Shown one piece after another: positions 37,509-50,572 of a DNA stretch of 64,000 nt. The stretch lies in NCBI GenBank assembly GCA_013397865.1, contig VZTI01001177.1, positions 120,341 through 184,340 of the forward strand, given 5' to 3'. Below the pieces are notes generated by a model. The model made no database searches, was not told where the DNA came from, and saw nothing but the letters and a program-made list of their open reading frames with translations. The translations under genes and the position numbers were made by a program. The stretch's first letter is position 1, and every line of letters starts with the position of its first letter. The DNA comes from Struthidea cinerea. Taxonomy: Eukaryota; Chordata; Aves; Passeriformes; Corcoracidae.

Positions 37509-40500
37509 CCATTCCCACACCCCCTCTTTTTCTCTTCTAAAGCTTGAGAAGCAAAGCCAAGTCACACTCACTCACTGCTGGGTGCCCTCAAGCCAGGTCA
37601 CACATCAGAACAGTCACCTCGGGGCAGGTGATGCACAGGCAGCTCAAGCCTCGCCTCGTTCCATGACACAGCCTGCCCTGATTCCAGCATAACCCACACA
37701 CACCCAGGCTGTTATTTCAGCAGGTCCCTGTTTCTGTTCAATCTCCAGCGTTACTCCCCTTCATCTGCATTTTGGCTCAAAGGAAGTCTTACACTAACCT
37801 GTTTTGCCAGCCCTGTTCACTTCCCAGACAAGGATTTTCCTTTCAGAGCCTCATCAAAGCAGGGAAGAACTGAGCACTCCTGCATCCCACCCTGTGAACA
37901 GTGTTCTGATCACTGCATCACATCTTCCTCTGGGCATCATTTCGTGGCTGTGCCCCAGTGCTGGCAGAGCCAGGCTTCACCTCAACCCCCACTTTCAAGG
38001 AGCTGCTTCTCAATCACAGATCCTCTTTTGCAAATGCTGATCAGTTTGGGGGATTTCTTTTTTAATGTGCATAAAAAACCCCAAGCATTACTCTGTCTGC
38101 TAAGGCAGACAATTCTGAGTTGAGGACAAAAGCAAACAATTCTGGATTCATTGCTTAACTTTCCATAACTTTGTCCTTATTCCAACTACAGTGTGATTAT
38201 AAACGCATTTTGGACAAGAAGATTACTATTGAGCTTACATCTCTTAATTATGTTTCTCTTTTCATATACACAGCTTTGGTCTGGCTCTTGGCTGTGAAAA
38301 TTACAGATTTGCTTGGACTTCAAACTGAAAATACTTACATTTATTTCCATGGGAGATTTTAATTCTTTTCCAAGTAATTTCAGCATTTGAAATCTAAGCC
38401 CTTCAGTGCTGACAAATACACCCCAAAAATTAACACAAGTATTTTTAAAGTCATTTAAAAAACCACTAATCCTCAATTTCTACCACTTTTCATCCAAACC
38501 ATCCATATAATGTCCCAATCTCTATTTCTATTGTACTTGTGAACTGTACCTCCACAGTCTAAGGAAGATTAACACCAGAAAGTGAATCCCTTCTACACAG
38601 ATAGCTGAAGAATAGCAACACTTCATTTTCCTGCTTTGAGTTCTTTCAGCTTTTAATTACAACACGGCCCCGGCCACTCCAATCACTGGAGTTTTATTCA
38701 GTTTTTGGTTCATTTTATATGAATCACATCATAGAGGCAATGTGTGTCATTTCACTCAAGGAAACAGATACTTCTCCTGAGATATTCTTGGAGCAAAAGC
38801 AACATTCAGATCAGTGCCTTCAACCAGATTCTTCAGCAGGCATCAAACCACCACAGGGAGAATTTAAGTTTTTCACAACTGAAGCCCTTAGAGCAGGCAT
38901 TAAAAAAAAAAAACCAAAGATTTATCCACCATCAGTAAAATCCAGATACTTCCCCGTAGGTAAGAAGGGAACACTGGCAGTTTATGCAATTAAAATTTCC
39001 TCACAGGCATTTAGAAAAGAATCAACAAGACAGGTATCAAAGGCAATACTTTTTCTAGTTAGTACATGGTTTTAGAAAGGCGCAGCAATGCTGCAGCACC
39101 TCGAGTGAAGCTGTTCAGACACCACCACTGCCCCCACAGTTCTGCTCGAACAGGTGGCCTTTGAAATGTCTGCTCTTGGCTGAGTGGTGACACCAACCCT
39201 CCCAGCAAAACCAAACCCACCCAGCTTTAAAAATTCTGTCCAAGGGATTGGAGAGAATAAAAGGAATAAACTCATGGCTTGACACACATTTCCAGAAGAA
39301 ATGAGATCAACAGGAAGAACTGAACCACAGAAACGGGTCCTGTAGCACCCAGCCACCAGTTTCCATCACTCCAACAGATCAATTTTTACGTCTTCTGGGT
39401 TGATGTCTCTTAAGGCTTCGTATCGTTTTGTAGAGGCACCAAGGAGAAAACAAGGTCTACCAGCTGGTGCATGATGACTTCAGAAAGCTTTGGATCACAG
39501 CACAGCTTTGCTGTGCCCAAACCTCCACCCCAGGCTGCTCAGACAGACCCAAAATCAAGACAAAGAGGTCCACGTGGATTTGTTCCCTGGGAGCCTGCCC
39601 TCCCCACACCAATCTCTCCTGAGTGCTCCCTTCTGCGCAAGGCACACAACATCCAGTCCCAGTGAAAACATCTCAGGGAGTTAGCAAAGGCCTTCCTCTA
39701 CAAACTCTCAGTTCTTTATAGGTCCCTGTAGCTGCTTTAATCCAGATTAGGCCAACAGATTTGTTGGACACGGCAGAGCACTTGAATGCAAACTAGAATT
39801 TTGTCTCCCAAGAAAAAAAAACACACCTTCCATTGTACCTTTTCTCCGTGCAAAGAGCATTAAAAAATCCATTATATTGAGCCAGCAAATGTCTAAATTC
39901 CTTCTCCACCTCAGCAGAACCTGCCTTCACCAGGAAGGGGACAATACTGAGCTATAAACAGCACAAGAGCAATTTCCCAAGAGATCTCACTGATCTGGGG
40001 CAACTTCAGCCAGCCAGACCTCAGCAACCATTTTTTAGAGGAGGTAGCATCTCAAAAAAATGCGATTGTGTGGTTTTAGAGTGTTCAGATTCTCCGGGGG
40101 CATGATGGTCCCAGCACTGTCCCTGCACCAACACCAGCAGGGCAGAACACAGGCACTGCCTGAGCAAGGGGCGTTCAGAAATCTCCTCTAAATGAAATAA
40201 AGGATTGACGGAAACAGGGAGAAACCAACCCAAACAGCCCTCCCCAAAGCACCCTAAAAGTGCACATGTGAGAGAGCAAGAAGGAGGAAGGTTAATTAAT
40301 TCTGTCTCTTCACAGCCAGCAAGAAGAAAGGCTCGAGGTCCCTTAACTATCCTGCTCTCCATTATTTCATCAGCCTTATCCAATTTGGTTCCCATGCACA
40401 GCAGTTTTCCAAGGCAACAGAGAGGTGATAAAAAATACAAGTTTTTAAATCTATGGAAAATGATTTGGGCCTCTTCAATAGACCTGTGAGTTCAATAAAA

Positions 40501-43500
40501 AATTATTTATTTTAAAAACTACCTCTGATGTCACAGGAGGCCAGATCCTGGCCTTTGCTTTCACCTACAGACAGTAAGCAGGAATGGAAGACCTCCATGA
40601 ATACCTGAATTAATTCCAGCAAACAGCACTTTTTGTTTCTTTTTCAAAATTTAAATATCTTCACAAGAGTTCAGTAAAGACAAGCATTTTCTGGAGCATG
40701 GACTGGAGAAGAAATTCATTTCCACTGAGCCTGAAGGAGCTTAAATAGGTGCAAGTGCTGCTCTGCCAAGACCTGCAAAGCAGCTGAGGGAGGGAATAAA
40801 AGAAAGTCTTCACTCCATACATACATTTATAAAATGATATCGATTTCTTACTAACATGTATCACAGGCTGCACAGCCAAAGCTGCTCTCCCACCAAAGGT
40901 TTAATGGGCAGCAGTTCCTACCTAAAACAGAAAGGAACGGGACTGCAGGGGCACTGCCACCTTGAGTGAAGAGTTATTAATGCCTGAAGGAAAAAAAATA
41001 AAAACATTTTGTCAAGGACAAAAAATTGGTTTTGCCTTGACTGCCCAAACCCACCTACTTAAGGAGTAAAAACCAAAGCCTCAAGCCCAAAGTGACAACT
41101 CAAATTCAGTGTGTTGAGACTGGAACCAAAAGTTTTGTTACTGTCTGCCAAAATCTGCATCTATGGCAACAGCAGTCATTTCCCCTTCCTTTACCCCAGG
41201 TAAAAGGAATTTGATGCTATGCTGATCTTCCACACCTGCTTCGAGGCTGAGGCTAAACTTGGATCAACCCAGCGAGTCAGAAAGCAGCCCAGAGCCCGAG
41301 AAGATTGTTACCACGTTGCTCTAAATTACTTAAAACTTTCTACCCAAACGTGGCTTTTTACTGATCTCTGCTCCACACGCACAAAAGAAAGAAAGGAGAC
41401 TCATAACCTGAAAACAGGACAAAACCCTCAGTTGTTCCATTGTGAACAATGGGGTTTTGTTAGGAGCTGTTGGTTTGCCTGTTCTCCACCCAGCTGTAGC
41501 CCACAGAGGAGTTTCCCATTCCAGGTACCTGTCGCTTAATGTCACTTAAATATCTCTCTAGCGGATCAAGCACTATTCTACACAAGAAAAATGTTTAGGA
41601 CAATGCCCCAGTTTGGGATAAAAAGGCAGATAACTCTCAGTGGGAGCAACTTCCAGACAGCCAGAAAAAAGCATCAGGAGTCCAGAGAGAACAGGAACTA
41701 TAAGCCCTATTTTGGTCAGTACCACCCAAATTTTTAAGGACCAAGCTAACTCCAAACACACAGATATGTATCCATATCTCAGTTTTGAAGGGGCTGGAGG
41801 AACTCCCTAATTATATGGTGTCACAATAAAAGCAGCCTTCCTAATCAGCTTCATCTATCTTGTTTCCTGACAAGTTAATTGTTACTTTCTTCTAGAAAAG
41901 AAGTTTGTGCAGTGATTCTATAAAGATCGTACAGATATATTCTGTGCCCAGCACACGCTAGGAAATTGGTTGCAGATTTCTCTTACAGCTTGTTGATTCA
42001 GCCTGTAACTAGTGAATAAAAGAGTTGTAACAGGAGAGGGATTTTTTTGTTCGTTTTTATCCGTTTGTTTTATTCAGCCAGGCTGTAGGCAGCTGAAACG
42101 CTTCTCCAAAGCCAGGTCATAGAAGATAAACAGTTTTAGTTGAAAAATGCAGGAGATTTTACTTGACATCTCAAAAACTAAATCCTTCCACTTTTCAGGG
42201 ACACCACACAGCAGCTTGCAGTCCACCTTTCCTTTTCATTTTCCAGGATGGGCAAAGTAAAAGGAACAAGGGCAGGAAAAAATTTTAGAAAATCCTTTCC
42301 GTCTATTTGGAAACTCATAGTGGGATTTCACTGTCAGCAGTAAAGAGAGTGGAGAAGCTTATTCACGCAGTAATCTGCCCTCTCTCCCATCTCATCCTTT
42401 ATTTCCCCCCTTTAAAATAAATTCTTCCGAGCCCTTTGAAGCTCCTTTGCCCAGGTGAGTGCCCTGGTACAAAGCCCCTCCTGAACTGCTCCACCTCTTT
42501 CTGTAAGAACCCCCTGCGCTTCCTGGCCACATCTTGACCCTCGAGGCCATATCCAAGTTTTTATTTTCTCCATGTATCTTATCAGTAAAATATTCACAGC
42601 AGAAACTTCACCTTGCTGAGAGCATCCGAGCTCTTCCCCGAGTAGCTGGGCCTCAGCTGGGCAGCCCTGCCCTGATCTGGCTGGAATAAAAAAGGCTGGG
42701 GATGGCCTTTGCTCTCCTCTGATGCCAGATGTTATCATGCAGGTGATGTTCCACCAGCAGCACACGGGGATTTTGATATTAAATTTTTTAATCCCCCAGC
42801 AACATGCCTTGCTGCAGGGGAAGGGAGCAGCACTGCGGAGCTGGAGATGATTTGGGCACAGAAACCATGGCAGAATTGCGCTCTTCCTTTCCAACAGGAA
42901 TAAAATATTCATTTAAGCATCTTGTCCTTTTTTGGTTTGTTCTTTTCTTTTTTTTTTTTACGATATTCCAAATATAGAAGGTTATTTACAAGAACAAATT
43001 TTAAAGGAGTTTTTCATGAGATCCCTGATGTTTTTATTAGGAGAGTCTGAAACAAAAAACTACAAAACTTGATACTGTTGCTGTGGAGTGAAGATCCCTG
43101 GAGGACATCCCACAGACAGCTCATTAACTAGCCAAGCCAGTAGTACTGCAACATTCCAAGGGATTTTGGGAAGCAAAACCACTGTTTGCTACCTGTTCCA
43201 GCCATCTTCCCTTGCATCAGTTCGTGGAGATGAACTATGCCAGACTACCCCAGGAAAACTCCCCAAAGGGATGGCATTCCTTAGGAGGATGTTCTAAATA
43301 TCACTGCTGGTTATTTTGAGTTACATTCTCAATTCTTCTCAGGTTTTCAGACCTTATTGTCACTTGCACTCAAGCAGTGTGTATTTAACCATTAACCAGA
43401 CAAAACTCATTTTTAATAAATCTCCAACATTTTAGACCTGCCCAAGTCACATTTCCATACCAGGGCACTTCTGAGTCAAACAAAAGCCACGGTCAGTGTG

Positions 43501-44179
43501 ACCCACAAAAATTAAACCCATAAAATAATATAAATGTAAAATATTAAATATATTTTAAATTAGTTAAACCCACAAAAATCCTTAAACAACACTAGAATCT
43601 AAAGCCAGAATCTCCAGTAGAAACCTCGGGCATTGACAAGCTTATATTTCCATCAACGCAAAGCCACTCTTAAACAATCTGCAACCAAGCTGAGAAATTT
43701 AAATAAGACAAATCTACTGTCCTCACACAACAGCTACAACACACAAGAAAAACTTAAGAGATGGTGTTTCATGGTCAACCCTTCTCACTACTGATACACA
43801 TTTCCATTTTTTTGTGTCTTTTGGCGGTGTTTTTTGGTTTGTTTTCCTAACCGAGTGGGGTCGTTCTGTAAATTGTGGAGCAAAAGGAGGCTCCCTGCAG
43901 TGTCCTGCTGAGACCCAACACAGCAGACTCACTGTGGAAGCTCCCTGCTTTTGGTGCTGGAGCACATTATTCCAGTGAAAAGTCATCTCCCCCTGCCTGG
44001 CCTGAGGGAATCTGAGCAGCTTCCCACTCCCCAGGAGAGGTTCTCATTCACCTCTGCTGTGTCCTGTCGTGCTAAAACCTGTAAGACATCTTCCAAGTGG
44101 AAATACATAATTCATCCCCATGATTATTTTATTAACTTACATGGCTTTAGCACAGTGTTCTCCCATGCTCCAAAAGTAC

Positions 44180-44203
44180 TTTTTTTTTTTTTATTTATTT
44201 TTC
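44180..44203. repeat. T-rich low-complexity tract
   Basis: T13 followed by ATTTATTTTTC. Confidence 0.85.
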
Positions 44204-45537
44204 ACAAACCGTGAATAAATTCCTGTTCTGTTCTGTACAGACATCAGGAATTCTTTGTCTCCAGCACAATGCCAGAGGAAGGACTCACAGGTTGGGGCCT
44301 TTCCTTCTGCTGTAGGTTCTTCTTGCCAACAGATAAATCTTAAAGTAAGATAAGGAATATGTTTAAGAGCAAGTAACAGAAGGAAAAAGCAAGTCAGGAA
44401 AGCTGTGAAAAGCAAGTGGGGAAAGTAGAGCAAGTTTTTACCATTATTATTTTTTCTTTATTCGTTTCAAAATGAACCTACGCTGGGCAGCTGGGAGGAG
44501 GGAGGGGTGGGGATTACTCGGTTTTGAAGTGTATTTTCTTCTTTTGAAGACTCCAAATAACTGCCAATCCAGGATTCCTTGTTCTCAGCAAGAATGGATG
44601 CCCTTTGTCACTAATTCTAGGTGATTTAAGCTCCAGCCTAAAAAAAGCCAGGTTGGACACAGTTGCACCAGAGTTAAGAGTTAAATGCAAATAACTCACA
44701 CGTGAGTTACTCTTACTCTAGCATGGCTAACACCAAACCCCAAGTAATCCATTGGGTTGAAAACTTGACTAAAACTGATTTAAATCTGGATATCTGCAAT
44801 GACATCAGGTTATATTGGAGATCTCTGTAGCCTTTTCTTCCAGCCTGCAGCAGTGCCCAAGAGCAGCTGGCTGAGTCCCTCGGTCAGACTAAGCCTGTGT
44901 TCCCGTTTTCCCAGGGCTCCTAAGGCTTCAAACCCTGCAGCTCAAGTGCTTTCACCACAGGGAATGTCTGCACTTGACCACTTTCCACACGCACAGGGAA
45001 AGGTTTCACTCCTTTGCTCTCTCCCAGCCCTCACGGGGTGTGCACAACCAGCTGCTGCTCCTGGGAACCTCTGCACTGCCCCGGGCACTCCCTGAAAAGA
45101 GCCCAACTCTCTAGCCCCCTTCTCCACAGCACTCAGAACATCACAGAGCTCTTCCCCTCCTCTCCCCCCGTTCCCTTCCAGACTGGCAAGTCCACATTCC
45201 CATTGAGCTGTGCTGCACTGACTCCATTCTGTGTCCAGATGCTGCCTTTCAGCAGTCCCTGAACTGCTTCCATTGCTGCTCTCCAGGCTGCAGGGATGAC
45301 GGCTGTGCAAAGACCCAGGCAACGCACGGATTGATGTGGTCATAGAATGTTCCCTTCTGTTTTCCATTCCCTTTCTAATAATTCCTAGCCCTCCAGCCAG
45401 CTTTCTGGCAGCTGCCAAGCACCCAGCTGACATTTCATAGAATTCCCTATTTTAACACAGAGATCTCACTCCTGATTCATAACAGTCAGCTCAGAGCTCA
45501 GGCTTCATATGAAAATTAGGATCCCTGCTACATCACT

Positions 45538-45640
45538 CCACATTTATCTGGAGTGAATCTCATCTGCCTTTTTATTATCCAACCACTCAGTACTCCAAGG
45601 CCCTTTTGTAGCTCCTCTCATCTCTCTTTCTTGACTGGTG
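45538..45640 (-). repeat. Possible ancient amniote CR1/L3-type LINE fragment
   Basis: The arrangement CACATTTATCTGGAGTGAAT, CATCTGCCTTTTTATTATCC, CCACTCAGTACTCCAAGGCC and TTTTGTAGCTCCTCTCATCT resembles a diverged reverse-strand segment of old amniote CR1/L3 elements, whose copies read 'tttatct..attaaa.tc.atctgcca.ttt..tgcccaa.cactcag'. Recognised by memory of that pattern only. Confidence 0.4.
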
Positions 45641-48600
45641 ATCATCAACATACCAATACTCCTTTTTCCAATGCACGAGGAGTAGCAGAACAACACAGGT
45701 CTGCTCGTAACTTCCCCGCACTGTGAGAGCTGACTCTCATTTCCCACCTTCCATAGCCACCTTTGGTCACTGCAACCACCTTTGTTCCTGTTCCCCTGTG
45801 TTCCTCAATACCCTCTCAGCTGATCCTTTCAAAGGCTCCAATAATTGCACTAGCTTCCCACTGCAAAAGTCACATTGATTCTTCCCCTATTTTGCTGTTT
45901 CCATGCATCAGCTACCTCCAGGCCTTATTAGCTTCACCCAGCTGGCCTGCTATTGACATGAGGCCTGTGGCTCTGTGCTTTCATCCAATAACGCCGAGCT
46001 GCTCCAAGAGCCATTTTTCATTCCTCAATTGTCTCTTCCTTATGTTCCTGCTCCCCTTTTGGATACCAGCTGCCACGGATTCTTGGCTCTAACTCCTACA
46101 AACAACTATAGGATGGTCAGTGCAAGCAGGGCTCTGGCAGCAGCCACAGGAAATCACATCCCCTGCCCTTCTCAGATCTGTGTCTCCTGGGGGGCTGTCC
46201 CCAGGGAGCTACTCCTGGCAGCAGCTGGAGCATCCAAGGTTCCTCCCTCATTCCTTAGACTGAAGTCCCACCTGTCCCTGTGCGCATTCCATCACACGCT
46301 CTTCAGCCAAACAAGTGCTCTGTTCAAAACTCAGCGTTTCCTCTGAGTTCCACAGCATCTGCCAGATTTCCTTCTGCTGAATGAAGTTTTAAACCACCTC
46401 ATTCTTGCCACCGTATCTGGGAGCATGTGAGAGGTGTCTGGATGTGGCTTTTGGGAACATGGTTTAGGGGTGATGATGGTGGTGCTGGGGTGATGATCTT
46501 GAAGGGTTTTTCCAAATCTGCTGATTCTGTGACTCCGGGTTACACAGCTCCAGACACTTTCCACCACTTCTCCTCTTAAATTACCCTTCGCTCTCATCTC
46601 TTCTTTAAGCAGCAGCAGTTCCACTGCTCTTTTGACCAAACCATCTAAACCCGCTGTACAGCTGCCCTCTGTTTCAGATATTTCCCCCATTCCCCATCAC
46701 CTTTTATCACTTTTCAACCACTGCTCTTCTCTTTTCTGGTCCTGTGCACAGCACAGGAAGTGTTTCAGAGGGCACCACTGCTGAGGCCCCAATCCCCCTC
46801 TGCTGAGACCCCTCCTCCACAGCCCAGGCCCTAAATTACCAACGCAAATGTGAACCACAACCACTGGTTCAGCCCCAGCCTCAGACAGCCAACGAGCTCT
46901 AAAATTTTTGTCACTTGCCAGTCGTGCTGTGATTCCCAACAAATGCAAGCAGTCACACAGATGAGAATTCTCTTGGGAAGAGACAGGTATGCCCGTGGCT
47001 GAAGGGGTAATTTTGATGCCAATGCACACCCGTGGGTGTGGGAGGCTTGTTGGCAGGACCATTCCTGCTCTGGCTGCTTTGAGCATCCCTTGTGCAGTGC
47101 TTTTCCTTTCCTCGGCAGGTCTGGCTGGGAGCCTGGAGATGAGATTGTCTCACCCAGGAGCTGCAGAGCAAAGTTAACAGTGCATGGAGGCACAAGATTG
47201 AAGTTCTGAATCAATTTCCGCCATGTCAAGTTGGTCAGTTACTTTAACTGCGGCTCGCAATTACCAAACCAACACCAGAAAGCCATAAAAGGAACAGACT
47301 TAAGACCTTTATGCTGTTAATTTCTGTGCCTATCAAGCTATAATTTAAAACCAACAGCTGTGGCACACAGATGCTGCTGCAGCCATCATTTATCAGGGAG
47401 AGAACAGAGATGGAGAGAGGGTTCACTCCCCAAGAGGCTCAAACCAGCAAACCATGAGCTGAGCTCAGCACACACATCTCAGTTTTCTTACTCCAAAGAG
47501 CTCTAGGCCCAGGTTTTACTCATATCTGCACGCTCCAAAGTGGATAAATCAACTTCCCCACCCTGCATAATCCCATAAAACTGTTCCCCATAGCAAAGAA
47601 GGGATTGTCTTGCAGCACAACACAGATCCTGAACCACAGATGGTGCAACAGAGAGTCTCCCCAACGAGATTTTGACATTGTTACCCTTACTCACAAGGAT
47701 ACTGAAGGAAAGAAGCAGTTGCAAGAACAATGAGAAACACAAAGAAAATGGGGTTTAAAGTGTTGTTCTCACTATTATTTGTAGATAGAAAAACTACCTG
47801 CACAAATAGCAGAAATGTTTGCCTCATGAATATCAACATGTACGTCAAATATGATGCTGATGGAGAAAAATCTCCTTTCAAATTAAGACAATTAAGATTA
47901 CTGCATAATTGAAATAATCACCACAAGAAAGTGAAAAAGTTTTCAAGTTGCAAGGTCATGTATCATGCAAGCACAGCGTGACAGTGCATGTATCTATACA
48001 GAGATATAAAATACAGCTATTTATGAAATCATTGCAGGGGTGAGAGCAGCTTTTGAAAAGAGCTTTCTGAGGAATAAAACTTGAGACAAAGGGAATAAAA
48101 CTAAAGCAAGAAGAGAAGAGATGTTTCTCCTCGGAGGAAAGCAGGTGGGGGGAAGAACAATCAAACCGCTGGACAGAATTATTTAATGGGATGTCCCCAG
48201 ACCCTGCAGCCTGGCAGAGTTTATTGTCTCTGCCAGTTCATCCCCTCACACACGCACACAAAGCAGCAGAGCTCTCAGCCAGGCAAACTCCTGAGCAGTG
48301 CAGGGTTCTCCTTCCAGGACACTCAAGTGTCCAACACACACGGACTGAAGAGGGCTGGTTTGTGCTGGGGTTTCCTTGGTTTGCTGAACATTGTGCCTCC
48401 TCTAGGGAGGAGTCTAAGCAATGCTGCCTTGGAACGTAATTCCCAACTACAACGGTGTAGCTGCAAACCAGCGACAGGTCATTGCTGCTGCAAGCACCTG
48501 ACCTCCCTTGAAACACCCAGGAAACTGCACCACACCCCGGCAGGCACAGCACCGCTTCCTGTCTTGCGCACATCAGCACAGGAGGGCAACCAAACCATCC

Positions 48601-48674
48601 CGGATTTAAACACCCAGCTATGTTCTAGGAAGAATCTGCAACCCTTTCAGACCCCTAGGATCACATTTTCCATG

Positions 48675-48751
48675 GGCCTGGGACAGTGGAAGGTGTCTTA
48701 AAGCACTTTAAGGGCTTTAAGGTCCCTTCCAACCCAAACCATTTCATGACT
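48675..48751 (+). repeat. CR1 LINE 3' end, short
   Basis: GGCCTGGGACAGTGGAAGGT, then GGGCTTTAAGGTCCCTTCCA and ACCCAAACCATTTCATGACT. About 77 bp with an internal deletion of the 'CCTGCCCATGGC' block. Confidence 0.9.
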
Positions 48752-48802
48752 CCAAAGTGCTGCTTAGGGAAATGCTGGGAAGAGCATTTCCCAGCCCATT
48801 TT

Positions 48803-48910
48803 CCAGGCTGGATGGGACTCTGAGCAACCTGGTCCTTGCCCATGGTGGAAAGGTTGCAATGAGAAGATCTTTAATGTCTCTTCCAACCTGAATCAGTCCA
48901 TGATTCAATG
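48803..48910 (+). repeat. CR1 LINE 3' end, second and older
   Basis: CAGGCTGGATGGGACTCTGA, GCAACCTGGTCCTTGCCCAT, TTTAATGTCTCTTCCAACCT and a TCCATGATTCAATG terminus. It has the same orientation as its neighbour, about 50 bp away, but belongs to a more diverged subfamily. Confidence 0.9.
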
Positions 48911-49545
48911 AAATCAGTGCCCCTGACACAACATGTGGCCAAATGAAGAAAAAAAGTGCTGAGTCTTCACAGAAAGAAGTGCAGTCCAGCAGCTCCCAGC
49001 TTGCACAGCAGGCACCTGTGCCATACATAAGACTACATCACATCTGGATCGAGAGTCAAGCAAGAATTTGGATAAACTCTTTGCACTCAGCTTGAAGCTG
49101 CTGGTCAGAGCCCAGCCAGCCCCTCTGGTTCCTGTACCTCACCCCTGAGCGAGCGAGGTACCATCACAGCTCTCTGCTTAAATTCAAGTTACATTTCGCT
49201 GTTCCAGCAGTGACTGAACACTTTGGACAAACCTCTCCTCCTTCAGGACAGCCCTCCATCGCTCCCAGGACATTCATGAATTCCCCACCACCCAGCTCAG
49301 CTACACTCACCTTAATTTACTTCTTCAGTTATCCCGTCTTGTGTTTCGGTGGTGTCGCAAGGGGAAGAGATGTAAAATGTGAGAGTGCTGCACCTTGGAA
49401 TGCAACAGCAAAGCTTCACATCCAGGACCATCCTGTACTCAAACAAGGCACCAGAGCTCAGGGATGACAGCTCAGGTGAGCTGTGCTACAAATTGCCTTG
49501 AAAGGCCTTCTGTGGTAAAGTTAACTACTGCTACCCTGCCTTTGA
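48911..49545. other. Unique stretch, no gene seen
   Basis: Ends with the TTTGA target duplication (49541-49545) of the next LTR. No frame above 94 codons. Confidence 0.4.
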
Positions 49546-50038
49546 TGCCTTATGGGACTACCTAAAAACAGAGGCCAGACAAAACTAAGAGAATAAAAAG
49601 CAGTGATATTTATTGAAGGGCCTTCAGGTACATTTAGGGCAGACGAAGCCCCCCCCAGGGGCTACACCCAAAATGGACCATGGGGGTCACAGGTTTTCAT
49701 ACTCTTAAAAGTTTGGTTCATTTGCATATTAGGGGTTAATTCTCCAATTACATCTTCAGGTAATGAAGTCACTTACCCCAAGTTTGCTCCTCCCCAGCTC
49801 ACTTTTGTTTACATTTCTCAGGGTCTGAGGCCTAGAGAGGAGTTGTTTTGTCTGACCAAAATGGGAGAACAGTACCCTAGCACTCTATATGGAGTTTGGA
49901 GTTATACACTAAAGAATTGCAGGACTACAATTATATGAAAAACATAAAAGCTAAAATCCTAAGGCATGGCCTTTAGCCTGATTTTAGTCACTGATTTAAC
50001 TGAACTGATGCAGCTGGGGCTCTTAGCAGGCTCAACCA
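49546..50038 (-). mobile_element. Solo LTR, 493 bp, minus strand, ERVL-type duplication
   Basis: On the plus strand it starts TGCCTTATGGG and ends CTCAACCA, flanked by a perfect 5-bp duplication TTTGA (49541-49545 and 50039-50043). On the minus strand it begins TGGTTGAGCC and ends CCATAAGGCA, with AATAAA (plus TTTATT at 49609-49614) about 65 bp before the 3' end, as in an R-U5 region. A TATA-like CCATATAGAG lies near 49887. No internal retroviral sequence borders it. A 5-bp duplication fits ERVL-type integrases; the family name is not certain. Confidence 0.88.
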
Positions 50039-50043
50039 TTTGA

Positions 50044-50572
50044 ACAGGGCTTTCCCCTCCCATGGCAAGGAGTGACAAGGTATGAAGAAAGCCTGGTGCT
50101 GCACGCTGCCTTCACCTACAGCTGTACTGCGCTGCTTCCCTGCCCTAATTCATGCAGAATATGCAAATTTGGGCACCAGGTGAAACAACAAAAGCGTGGT
50201 ATTTCGAAGCACGACCAGAACTGCTTTTCATACAGACTTTTTTCTTTCTTTCTTTCTTTTCTCAAGGAAAGTTGCCCTCAGTGGAAGCACTGCCCAGGTT
50301 CTGCTGGGCTGGACAGAGGGTGCAACCACCACACTCGCCAGCACAGGCACAGCAAAGCCTCAAGCAGCTCTTCCCTCCAAATACTGAAGGGCCAGCCCTG
50401 CTCAGAGGACTGCACCCATTTATTCCCTGTCCCCGGATAACAGCCACTGCCAGTGCTGCTGGACACACCTGCCTGTACACACCTCATCCCCCAAAGCACC
50501 CAGGGGCTTTGATAGTGTGTCTCACCAGCGTCAGGCCCCAGCACTATGGGAAATGCTCTGTACCAGGAGAAA
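50044..50572. other. Unique stretch with a (TTTC)n tract
   Basis: Lies between the solo LTR and the next CR1. Overlapping frames up to 146 codons have no domain and probably arise by chance. The (TTTC)n tract is listed separately. Confidence 0.35.
50238..50262. repeat. (TTTC)n microsatellite
   Basis: About five TTTC units in a T-rich tract. Confidence 0.9.

Larger units (their letters stand above)
37509..48674. other. Longest unique stretch of the window, no gene seen
   Basis: 11.2 kb without any avian CR1 3' end or LTR I could see. It holds one possible ancient LINE scrap near 45.54 kb and simple repeats at 42.95 and 44.18 kb. The longest frame is 171 codons (48186-48701) and runs into CR1. 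A 166-codon minus-strand frame (42412-42912) has no recognised domain. 43528-43560 is a strongly AT-rich patch. Confidence 0.4.

Noticed and set aside
42412..42912. 166-codon minus-strand frame
   Set aside because: No recognisable family; composition is not codon-like; chance length.
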